Assembly: GCA_002450255.1 (NCBI GenBank)
Contig: DJYW01000093.1
Coordinates: 551 to 21,390 of the forward strand
Length of the DNA: 20,840 nt
Direction: 5' to 3'
DNA from: Gammaproteobacteria bacterium UBA6968
GTDB taxonomy: Bacteria > Pseudomonadota > Gammaproteobacteria > Pseudomonadales > Azotimanducaceae
Notes under the pieces: generated by a model
Seen by the model: the letters and a program-made list of their open reading frames with translations, nothing else
Told to the model about the DNA's origin: nothing
Databases searched by the model: none
Shown here: one piece after another, positions 14,880-20,840 of the stretch
Position numbering within the stretch: position 1 is the stretch's first letter
Layout: each line of letters opens with the position of its first letter
Position numbers and translations under genes: made by a program

Positions 14880-16268
14880 ATGACCACATCAACCCAATTC
14901 GCCAAGGTGCTAAAGCGACGCGAAGTTATTTCTCTTTCGTTTGGTGCCATGATCGGTTGGAGTTGGGTCTTGATGACCGGCGTATGGATTTCGGAAGCGG
15001 GCACTTTAGGTACTGCGCTCGCCTTTGCCATAGGCGGCCTGGCCATCGCGCTAATTGGCCTAACCTATAGTGAGTTGGTTGCTGCGATGCCCCAAGCCGG
15101 CGGCGAACATCACTATACATTGCGTGCGCTTGGGCCGAACTGGTCATTCGTCTGTACCTGGGCACTGCTCTTTTCGTATATCAATGTCTGCCTTTTCGAA
15201 GCAGTCGCTCTGCCTACGGCAGTGGAATATTTATTTCCGGAGATTCGCATCGGCACGCTATGGCATGTGCTCGGCAGTGATGTCGACACGGGCTTCGTCA
15301 TTTTAGGCAGTAGCGCGGCTATTGCGGTGTGTTGGCTGAACTACATCGGTATTCGTAACGCGGCTATGGTGCAAACCATCGTGACTGCGGTAATCGTTGT
15401 GAGCGGCATTCTGCTATTCAGTGGTGCCGCGCTGGGCGGGCAAGCGGACAATGCCGAGCCCTGGTTCGGCCCGAGCAGCACCGGTTTTCTCAGTGTCATG
15501 ATTATGGTGCCCGCGCTACTAATCGGTTTTGACGTCATTCCGCAATCGGCAGAAGAAATTAATTTACCGCCGCAACAAATCGGACGCCTGCTGGTTATCT
15601 CGGTGTTCTGTGCCGTTGGATGGTACATCTTGATTACGTTATCAGTCGGGACTGGGCTGACCCAGGAAGCAACGGCCTCCAGTTCCATGGCCACGGCAGA
15701 GGCCGCTGGAGCACTGTGGTCTGGTTTGATTGGCAATGGCAACTGGGCAACGACTGTGTTGGTGGTAGGCGGCATAGGCGGCATCCTGACCAGCTGGAAT
15801 GCTTTCGTCGTAGGCGGCTCCAGAGTCCTATTCGCACTCGCCAATGACGGTTATGTGCCGAAGATTTTCGCCAGTTTGCATCCCAAATATCAAACTCCTT
15901 ACGTCGGCATTTTGACCATTGGCGTGCTATCGGCCATCGCGCCATTATTTGGGAAAACCATTTTGGTCTGGCTTATCAATAGTGGCAGCTTCGCCGTCAC
16001 CGTCGCATTTTTGTTCGTTACGATTTCATTTTTGGTCTTACGCAAAACCGAACCTGAGATGCCGCGACCATTTCGGGTGAGTCACCCAAATCTGGTCGGC
16101 TACGGCGCTTTGATCCTGGCACTTGGGTTACTCGCCGCGTTTTTTCCTTGGAGTGATAGCGCGCTGATTTGGCCGGAAGAATGGATGACCATCGTTTGTT
16201 GGTCACTCTTGGGTGCCCTGCTTTTATTCCGCTATCAGCGCCGCGATAAACTCGACAGTCAGCCGTAA
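14880..16268 (+). CDS. APC-family amino acid or amine permease
   Basis: A 462-residue integral membrane transporter of the amino acid-polyamine-organocation family, with about 12 hydrophobic segments. TM1 has the characteristic broken-helix motif around SLSFGAMIGWSWVLMTGVW (18-36), followed by AGTLGTALAFAIGG. PQAGGEHHYTLRALGPNWSF corresponds to the family's conserved loop after TM2. TM6 includes the second unwound region at SVMIMVPALLIGFDVIPQSAEE, and TM8 the conserved TSWNAFVVGGSRVLFALANDGYVP and HPKYQTPYVGIL. ATG 14880 is preferred over an in-frame TTG 14874 because AGAAGG lies six bases upstream. Substrate cannot be inferred with confidence. It is divergent from the PhyH pair and followed by a GST 29 bases later. 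Confidence 0.93.
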   Translation: MTTSTQFAKVLKRREVISLSFGAMIGWSWVLMTGVWISEAGTLGTALAFAIGGLAIALIGLTYSELVAAMPQAGGEHHYTLRALGPNWSFVCTWALLFSYINVCLFEAVALPTAVEYLFPEIRIGTLWHVLGSDVDTGFVILGSSAAIAVCWLNYIGIRNAAMVQTIVTAVIVVSGILLFSGAALGGQADNAEPWFGPSSTGFLSVMIMVPALLIGFDVIPQSAEEINLPPQQIGRLLVISVFCAVGWYILITLSVGTGLTQEATASSSMATAEAAGALWSGLIGNGNWATTVLVVGGIGGILTSWNAFVVGGSRVLFALANDGYVPKIFASLHPKYQTPYVGILTIGVLSAIAPLFGKTILVWLINSGSFAVTVAFLFVTISFLVLRKTEPEMPRPFRVSHPNLVGYGALILALGLLAAFFPWSDSALIWPEEWMTIVCWSLLGALLLFRYQRRDKLDSQP

Positions 16269-16288
16269 ACCACGTCGTCATTGCCTTG

Positions 16289-16293
16289 GGAGG
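16289..16293 (+). promoter_or_regulatory. Ribosome binding site of the GST gene
   Basis: GGAGG four bases before ATG 16298 sets the start. Confidence 0.7.
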
Positions 16294-16297
16294 GACT

Positions 16298-16951
16298 ATG
16301 ATCACAATTTGGGGAGGCGCTACCACGCGCACGCTGCGGGTACATTGGGCTTGCCATGAACTCGGCCTGACCTATCGGTCAGAACTGATTGGCTCGCGCA
16401 CGGGCGCCACACAGACTGACAGCTTTCGAGCACTCAACGCAAAGGAAAAGATCCCGGTTTTAGTCGACGGTGACTTTGTTCTCACAGAGAGTGCCGCAAT
16501 TATTGCGTATCTTGCCGACTGCTACGGCGCACCGGAGCAATTGGCTCCTCTGGCCGGCACGCGGGAGCGCGCCGTCTACGACCAGTGGGTATCATTTGTG
16601 CTGATGGAATTAGACGCCCATACGCTATACGTGATTCGTAAACATCGTGATTTAGCCGCGCTATATGGCGAAGCACCGGCGGCAATAGATACCGCGATAG
16701 CCGGTTTTCAAAAACAAGTGCGCGTCGCAGAGATTCACTTAGAAAACGAATATGCGTCGGGGCGAAAAGGTTATGTGGTGGGCGACCGCTTCAGCGGCGC
16801 GGATATACTACTCACAGGCGTTCTGGCTTGGGCGGAGATTTACGCGGTGCCATTCGGCCCGACCTTGCTGCGCTACCTCAATCAAAACAGAGCGCGGCCG
16901 GCTTTTCGAAGCGCAAGCAAACATAATTTCAGCATCAAGACCGGCGGTTAA
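16298..16951 (+). CDS. Glutathione S-transferase family protein
   Basis: Soluble 217-residue protein with the two-domain GST layout. The thioredoxin-like N-terminal domain has the GATTRTLRVHWACHELGL start, the cis-proline motif KIPVLVDG (IPVL at 52-55) and the glutathione gamma-glutamyl-binding ES at 64-65 in LTESAAIIAYL. The all-helical C-terminal domain contains the N-capping box FSGADILLTGVLAW. The candidate catalytic residue in the first loop is Ser/Thr-type (TT at 9-10), not Cys, as far as can be told. The start at ATG 16298 is fixed by GGAGG four bases upstream; an earlier in-frame TTG at 16286 would include that site. It starts 29 bases after the permease and is likely cotranscribed. 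Substrate is unknown. Confidence 0.9.
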   Translation: MITIWGGATTRTLRVHWACHELGLTYRSELIGSRTGATQTDSFRALNAKEKIPVLVDGDFVLTESAAIIAYLADCYGAPEQLAPLAGTRERAVYDQWVSFVLMELDAHTLYVIRKHRDLAALYGEAPAAIDTAIAGFQKQVRVAEIHLENEYASGRKGYVVGDRFSGADILLTGVLAWAEIYAVPFGPTLLRYLNQNRARPAFRSASKHNFSIKTGG

Positions 16952-17061
16952 CGAGCGCGATGATTCAGGCTCTGTTTACTTTAGTTGGGCTTTGACGAAA
17001 CGCTTCGCAGTTACTAAGCCAAGCTTCGATCCACTCGCGGCCCGTGATTTTTGCGAGTCTC

Positions 17062-17685
17062 TTAATCTATAAAAACCGTTGGCGACGACGCATGCAATGC
17101 GGCAAACGCTTCAGTTATGTCGCACGGTGTAACCCGGCTCAACGACAACGGAGGTAGCTCGTCCGGCGCAAAGAAGCCAACTGCAGTCGCCTCTGAGCCA
17201 GCCTGCGCCTGTGCGTCACCAGGACAATCACAGAGAAAGAAGAACTTATAAAAGTCTCGTAAATCCGGCGTATAGTCATGTTTAGCCTTATGTTTTACTG
17301 CATAAAGACGAATAACCTGGGCCGTTATACCCGCTTCCTCGCGAATTTCTTTCAGAACATTTTCAGCCGCAGACCAGCCGACATCCGCGTATCCGCCCGG
17401 CATTGACCAGAGGCCATCCAATTTTTCCCGTACCAACAGAATTTTACCCGCCCGAATAACTGCGCCGCGAACATCGATATACGGTGTTCGATAGCCTTCA
17501 CCAAAACCCGCCATTAGACCCGTGACGCGCTCTACCGACTGACCAGATAGGTCAGCCATCATGTTGCGCGCTATATCCGCCAGCTCAGTATATCGTTCAC
17601 GATCAAAATCACTGGCCCCAAAGTGCGCGCCGGAAGAGGCGATGCTTTCGAGACGTCGTGCATAGGTCAACCACTTTTCTTGCAT
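17062..17685 (-). CDS. Nudix hydrolase with N-terminal helical domain
   Basis: Predicted pyrophosphatase acting on a nucleoside diphosphate linked to another moiety. The N-terminal about 65 residues are helical (WLTYARRLESIASSGAHFG, DRERYTELADIARNMMADL), matching the dedicated N-terminal domain of one Nudix subgroup that includes, as I recall, a Bacillus CDP-choline pyrophosphatase. DVRGAVIRAGKILLVRE starts the Nudix fold. The box is G98-Y-A-D-V-G-W104-x7-K112-E-I-R-E116-E117-A-G119-I, so the first consensus Glu is Trp and the Arg is Lys, while the metal-binding REEAG core glutamates remain. Substitutions at these positions seem common in this subgroup. ATG 17685 lies 262 bases downstream of the GNAT stop on the same strand. 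Substrate not assigned. Confidence 0.88.
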   Translation of the reverse strand: MQEKWLTYARRLESIASSGAHFGASDFDRERYTELADIARNMMADLSGQSVERVTGLMAGFGEGYRTPYIDVRGAVIRAGKILLVREKLDGLWSMPGGYADVGWSAAENVLKEIREEAGITAQVIRLYAVKHKAKHDYTPDLRDFYKFFFLCDCPGDAQAQAGSEATAVGFFAPDELPPLSLSRVTPCDITEAFAALHASSPTVFID

Positions 17686-17947
17686 CCACTTTTCATTATC
17701 GGCCGTCGGCGTTCTAGCATAGCAAAGTTATTTCTGCCTAAGGCCTTCTTTAATCGGCTAACCCATCAAAGGAAGCGCTTGGTTGAAGCAGCTTTTGCGG
17801 TCATGATTTTCGATTTACGAGTGTTAGGTTTCCGAGTGAGAGTGCTAAGCGGACCTTATCGCGCGATCACAAAGTGGTTTATGTTTTGCGAGTTTCTACC
17901 GCACCCGTTTACCTGCTTTTGCCTATTGTTATTAGTTAAAACCGCAG
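17686..17947. other. Intergenic region between GNAT and Nudix genes
   Basis: It holds 262 bases without a gene. The middle has two related stretches (GAGTGTTAG and GAGTGCTAAG within about 25 bases near 17818-17846), probably part of the Nudix promoter. No clear -35/-10 pair or terminator was found. Confidence 0.4.
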
Positions 17948-18460
17948 CTAAAAGTCCAATTGCATGAATACATTGCCGCGCGCGTAGCGCGCATCTGAGC
18001 GGTCTCGGTAGTGCTTAAATCCAGCACCTTCGTACAATGCCATAGCCGGTTTAAGGATATCGTTAGATGTTAAGACAATGCGCTTCGCCCCGCGCGAGCG
18101 AGCAAACTGAATACAGCCATCGATTATAATGCGGCCCAGGCCCTGACCGCGCAGAGATGCGGCGACCGCCATTTTCGCCAGTTCAAAGACCTCAATCTCA
18201 GCTTGCAATCCAGATTCCACGGAGAGGCTGTATTGCTGCTCATCATCACCGAACTTAGGCACCATGGCGGCAGTACCAACCACCTGATCCGCATCACAAA
18301 GAAAAAGTATTTCGCCTCCTGCTGCCAGCGCGTACCCGTATGGATCGTCTAACGCTTTGCGATCCTCCGCTTCGATATCGAAATATTCTTCGATCCACTG
18401 GTAGTTGAGCGCGGCAAAATACGGTGCCAGTTCGGGCTTAAATCCGGTCAGTATCAGCAT
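17948..18460 (-). CDS. GNAT family N-acetyltransferase
   Basis: Predicted acetyl-CoA-dependent acetyltransferase of 170 residues. The core motif A is complete: ELAKMAVAASLRGQGLGRIIIDGCIQFARSRG, with the pyrophosphate-binding RGQGLG loop, and IVLTSNDILKPAMALYEGAGF is motif B, placing the usual YEGAGF tyrosine. The N-terminus begins MLILTGFKPELAPYFAALNYQWIEEYF and includes an acceptor-side region with acidic residues; the acceptor may be a small molecule or a protein N-terminus. ATG 18460 is used; a TTG three bases before it also exists. The start is five bases after the stop of the alpha/beta hydrolase (18466-18468), so the two are very likely translationally coupled. No strong ribosome binding site is seen. 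Confidence 0.88.
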   Translation of the reverse strand: MLILTGFKPELAPYFAALNYQWIEEYFDIEAEDRKALDDPYGYALAAGGEILFLCDADQVVGTAAMVPKFGDDEQQYSLSVESGLQAEIEVFELAKMAVAASLRGQGLGRIIIDGCIQFARSRGAKRIVLTSNDILKPAMALYEGAGFKHYRDRSDARYARGNVFMQLDF

Positions 18461-18465
18461 CAACT

Positions 18466-19575
18466 TTATGTCGTATTAGATTCGTTAGTAAATAGTTCGC
18501 CATTGACCCAATCAATAATCCGGGCGCTGTGCTCCAGCGGATAAGTATGCGCAAGGTCATTGACTTCGTGATAGCTGACCCGCGCACCTGCAGCCTGTAG
18601 CGTTGCCTTGGCGGTGCGCGCAACTTCTATTGGAAACATCCAATCGTTCGCACCATGCACCAAATAAATGGGCAGATCTTGCAGGCGCTGCGGGTCTGCG
18701 GTCTCAGCCAGCATCGGATGGAACGAGGCCGAGCATGGAGCAAGATGGGTAAAAGGACTATCGACTAAGCCACACACATAACTGAACGTACCGCCATCCG
18801 ACATGCCAGTCAGCACGACCCTCTGCGGATCGGTTTGCCAGTGTTCCTGCGCATAAGCCACCAATTGCGCCAGGCGCTGAGATTCGGCTTCCGGGTTATG
18901 CAATGACCAGGTTCGGTCGTCTGACGTCGCACTGATGACCACCGCGCCACGACTACGGGCAGCGCGCACCCAAGACCACAAAAAGCGGCGTCCGTGTCCG
19001 CTACCGCCATGGAGTGCGATGATTAAAGGTAACGACTCACCGGCAAAGTATTCCGGTACATAGAGAGAGAAGCCGCCGCGTTGGTCGACCGGATTATCGG
19101 CGTGCATAACGCCCACCTCTGCGCGGACCGCGTCCGCTGCAGCGAGTTTTGCCAACAATGTCGCATCATCCCGAGCATCTGGCTCGAGATAAAAACGGCT
19201 AACCGGTGGCAGGCCGTAACTCAATGGGTAAAGGGACTCCAGCGCTTTAGAGTGATGTCCCATGGCGCGGTAAGCGGCCATCATGGGTTGGCTTTGGTGC
19301 TGTGCGCTAGCGATGATTTCAACCGCTTGCAATGTACTCTGCGCCGCACCAGTAACTGCTTCAACAAAACCCGATAAGTGCTCTGGCCAAGTGATCTCCG
19401 CAAATGTCGCCATGCTTTCAACCAACGGCGGCTGCAAGTCAGTTACTGCTGTGATGAGCTCAGGCAAAGTCGCTGGATCCGCATAGCGCCCCATAAAAGC
19501 CAAGGCATCCATCGCAGAAAGCAAAGGCGGTATCGCGGCCGTTGTGGCATCGAGAATTGCATCGGTGTCATGCAT
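18466..19575 (-). CDS. Alpha/beta hydrolase with long N-terminal helical domain
   Basis: A 369-residue cytosolic protein with no signal peptide. The first about 150 residues are predicted mostly helical (LLSAMDALAFMGRYADPATLPELI, HLSGFVEAVTGAAQSTLQAVEII) and do not match a domain I recognise. The hydrolase begins near 165 with RGGFSLYVPEYF, then the oxyanion HGG at 189-191, the nucleophile elbow GMSDGG (S259), the acid D311 in GANDWMFP and the base H343 in DLAHTYP. The catalytic domain resembles phospholipase/carboxylesterase or dienelactone-type enzymes; lengths there are usually about 220-280, so the N-terminal region is extra. ATG 19575 is fixed by GGAG eight bases upstream; a start at 19605 would run through that site. 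GNAT follows within six bases, and the CbbQ-like gene is divergent across a short region. Confidence 0.85.
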   Translation of the reverse strand: MHDTDAILDATTAAIPPLLSAMDALAFMGRYADPATLPELITAVTDLQPPLVESMATFAEITWPEHLSGFVEAVTGAAQSTLQAVEIIASAQHQSQPMMAAYRAMGHHSKALESLYPLSYGLPPVSRFYLEPDARDDATLLAKLAAADAVRAEVGVMHADNPVDQRGGFSLYVPEYFAGESLPLIIALHGGSGHGRRFLWSWVRAARSRGAVVISATSDDRTWSLHNPEAESQRLAQLVAYAQEHWQTDPQRVVLTGMSDGGTFSYVCGLVDSPFTHLAPCSASFHPMLAETADPQRLQDLPIYLVHGANDWMFPIEVARTAKATLQAAGARVSYHEVNDLAHTYPLEHSARIIDWVNGELFTNESNTT

Positions 19576-19583
19576 AACTTTCA

Positions 19584-19587
19584 CTCC
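19584..19587 (-). promoter_or_regulatory. Ribosome binding site of the alpha/beta hydrolase
   Basis: GGAG on the minus strand, eight bases before ATG 19575, decides the start against an upstream GTG-type codon at 19605. Confidence 0.6.
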
Positions 19588-19600
19588 GCGTCGAATACCC

Positions 19601-19627
19601 TGCACTCTAGCAGTTTTTGGGTATAGT
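19601..19627 (+). promoter_or_regulatory. Candidate promoter in the divergent region before the MoxR-type ATPase
   Basis: TATAGT (19622-19627, 5 of 6 to the -10 consensus) lies 35 bases before the start. A poor -35 (TGCACT at 19601-19606) precedes it with a spacing of 15 bases. GGGT-ATAGTG-ACCC at 19619-19632 overlaps the -10 as a small inverted repeat. By-eye match only. Confidence 0.3.
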
Positions 19628-19662
19628 GACCCGAATCGACCTTTCTTCTTGGGATTGCCAGC

Positions 19663-20493
19663 ATGACGGACGCCTCGATAGCCTCGCCCCTTGAAAACGA
19701 ACCGTATTACGTGCCACTAGCTGACGAGGTCAGCGTGTTTCGTGCGGCTTATGCTGCGCGCTTACCCATTTTGCTGAAGGGGCCAACCGGCTGCGGTAAG
19801 ACCCGTTTTGTCGAACACATGACCTGGCATTTGAAAGGTCCGCAAGCGGCGTCTACTGAACCCAATCTCATCACCGTATCCTGCCACGAAGATCTAACCG
19901 CTACAGATATGGTAGGTCGCTACCTGCTGAAAGGCGACTCAACCGTTTGGTCGGACGGACCGTTGACTCGAGCAGTCCGCAGCGGCGCCGTATGTTATCT
20001 AGATGAAATTGTCGAAGCGCGTAAAGACACCACGGTTCTGATTCATTCGTTGACCGACCATCGTCGCATTCTGCCGATCGATAAGACCGGCGAGTTGGTT
20101 CAGGCAAACGACGATTTTTTGCTGGTTATATCCTATAACCCCGGCTACCAAAGTGTCCTCAAGGATCTGAAGCCGAGCACGCGACAACGCTTCGTTAGCC
20201 TGGAGTTCGATTACCCTGACGTTGCCACAGAGACTACCATCATCGCCCACGAATCAGGTTTATCAGAAGCAAGCTCGGAGCGCCTGGCCGTTATTGGCGA
20301 GCGTGTTCGCAATCTGAAGCAGCATGGGTTTGAAGAAGGTGTGAGCACACGTCTCCTGATTTACACTGGCGAACTGATTGCTGGCGGCATCGAACCGCGC
20401 CGTGCGGCACAAGCTGCGATCATTGGCGCAGTGTCAGATGATGCTCAGGTACAGCAAGCCATTGCTGACATCGTCGACGTCATCCTGCCCTAA
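19663..20493 (+). CDS. CbbQ/NirQ/NorQ-type MoxR AAA+ ATPase
   Basis: A 276-residue AAA+ ATPase of the MoxR clade, which works with a VWA-domain partner to remodel or activate a client enzyme. Walker A is GPTGCGKT (40-47), Walker B AVCYLDE (109-115), the sensor-1 asparagine N159 in VISYNPGYQ, and the arginine-rich PSTRQRF (171-177) carries the arginine finger candidates. [24 protein letters not shown] is the CbbQ-type pre-Walker B segment. The C-terminal domain ends [20 protein letters not shown]. The length equals that of CbbQ and NorQ. The start ATG 19663 has a GGGA site. Its partner follows after 13 bases. In known cases this ATPase activates RuBisCO (with CbbO) or nitric oxide reductase (with NorD); neither client is in the window. 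Confidence 0.93.
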   Translation: MTDASIASPLENEPYYVPLADEVSVFRAAYAARLPILLKGPTGCGKTRFVEHMTWHLKGPQAASTEPNLITVSCHEDLTATDMVGRYLLKGDSTVWSDGPLTRAVRSGAVCYLDEIVEARKDTTVLIHSLTDHRRILPIDKTGELVQANDDFLLVISYNPGYQSVLKDLKPSTRQRFVSLEFDYPDVATETTIIAHESGLSEASSERLAVIGERVRNLKQHGFEEGVSTRLLIYTGELIAGGIEPRRAAQAAIIGAVSDDAQVQQAIADIVDVILP

Positions 20494-20506
20494 GTTGGCT
20501 GGCCCT

Positions 20507-20840
20507 ATGGCAACTCTTGCGGACCTCGAAGTATCCCTGGCACTGTTTACCGAAGGCATGGCCGGCCGTTACTTGCATATTCGCGCTGCCGGTGAGTTCG
20601 CTTTGGACTCGCGCTTGGGGCTAAGCCTGGAACTCGCCGATGGGGGCAGCGGGCAAAGTCAGGACACGCTATTTCTGCCGGAACATTTAGACTACGCGAC
20701 GGACTCTGCCTACCGAGTACTCGTTATGCAGCAATTGGGCTTGCGTGAATGCGGCACTTTAAAATTTCGTCTCGCCACAGCATTGGCCGAGCTTCCGGCT
20801 TTGGCCGAACGGTATGCGACTCCCGCCAATGCCACGCCGT
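20507..20840 (+). CDS. CbbO/NorD-like partner of the MoxR ATPase (3' end outside window)
   Basis: The reading frame is open from ATG 20507 to the window end (111 full codons). The translation begins MATLADLEVSLALFTEGMAG and continues with GRYLHIRAA, LFLPEHLD, YRVLVMQQLGLRECGTLKFR. FTEG(M)AGRYLH, LPE and the HQ-L-G-E-GT-like segment (here MQQLGLRECGT) match the N-terminal region of CbbO proteins. The C-terminal VWA metal-binding domain expected in CbbO/NorD lies outside the window, so its presence is inferred. The 13-base gap after the ATPase indicates one operon. Confidence 0.8.
   Translation, partial: MATLADLEVSLALFTEGMAGRYLHIRAAGEFALDSRLGLSLELADGGSGQSQDTLFLPEHLDYATDSAYRVLVMQQLGLRECGTLKFRLATALAELPALAERYATPANATP

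Noticed and set aside
15341..15844. Antisense frame of 167 codons within the permease
   Set aside because: Pro-, Thr- and Ala-rich translation typical of the strand opposite a membrane protein gene; the permease itself is well supported.

Overview
The window reads as chromosomal core and accessory DNA of a free-living gammaproteobacterium. The evidence is the cmoA-cmoB tRNA wobble-uridine pair, an SmrA-type Smr protein, a DUF4156 lipoprotein, and ppx and ppk1 facing each other as neighbours, an arrangement I recall from Pseudomonas-type genomes (E. coli instead has a ppk-ppx operon). Base composition looks moderate, around half G+C by eye. I saw no insertion sequence, CRISPR array, tRNA, rRNA or phage gene. 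The species cannot be named from the sequence alone.

Layout. 1-1548 is the 3' part of a membrane M48 (HtpX-like) protease with a TerB-like C-terminal tail. 1777-5542 is a polyphosphate locus: ppx (+) converges on ppk1 (-), so one cell inventory both makes and degrades polyphosphate. 5914-7630 is cmoA-cmoB, which make carboxy-SAM and then transfer its carboxymethyl group to tRNA uridine-34. An unexplained 510-base gap leads to a lone EthA-like Baeyer-Villiger flavin monooxygenase (8141-9655). 9656-10953 is sparse: a small lipoprotein on the minus strand whose only good start is TTG, flanked by long stretches without convincing genes.

10954-12917 (+) holds a small protein combining a winged-helix-like region with a C-terminal membrane segment, an acyl-CoA dehydrogenase and a DUF4156 lipoprotein. 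13020-14785 (-) holds smrA and a two-gene unit of an unrecognised 86-residue protein followed by a PhyH-type Fe(II)/2-oxoglutarate oxygenase. Divergent from that unit are an APC-family permease and a glutathione S-transferase (14880-16951). A Nudix hydrolase, a GNAT acetyltransferase and an alpha/beta hydrolase lie on the minus strand (17062-19575).

The right edge is the most interesting part. Fifty-seven to ninety bases separate the alpha/beta hydrolase from a divergent CbbQ/NirQ/NorQ-type MoxR AAA+ ATPase and the start of its CbbO/NorD-type partner, which runs off the window. No RuBisCO or nitric oxide reductase gene is visible in these 20.8 kb, so this may be an orphan MoxR-VWA activator module whose client is unknown. 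The rest is mostly ordinary metabolism, with a few small unusual proteins worth checking.
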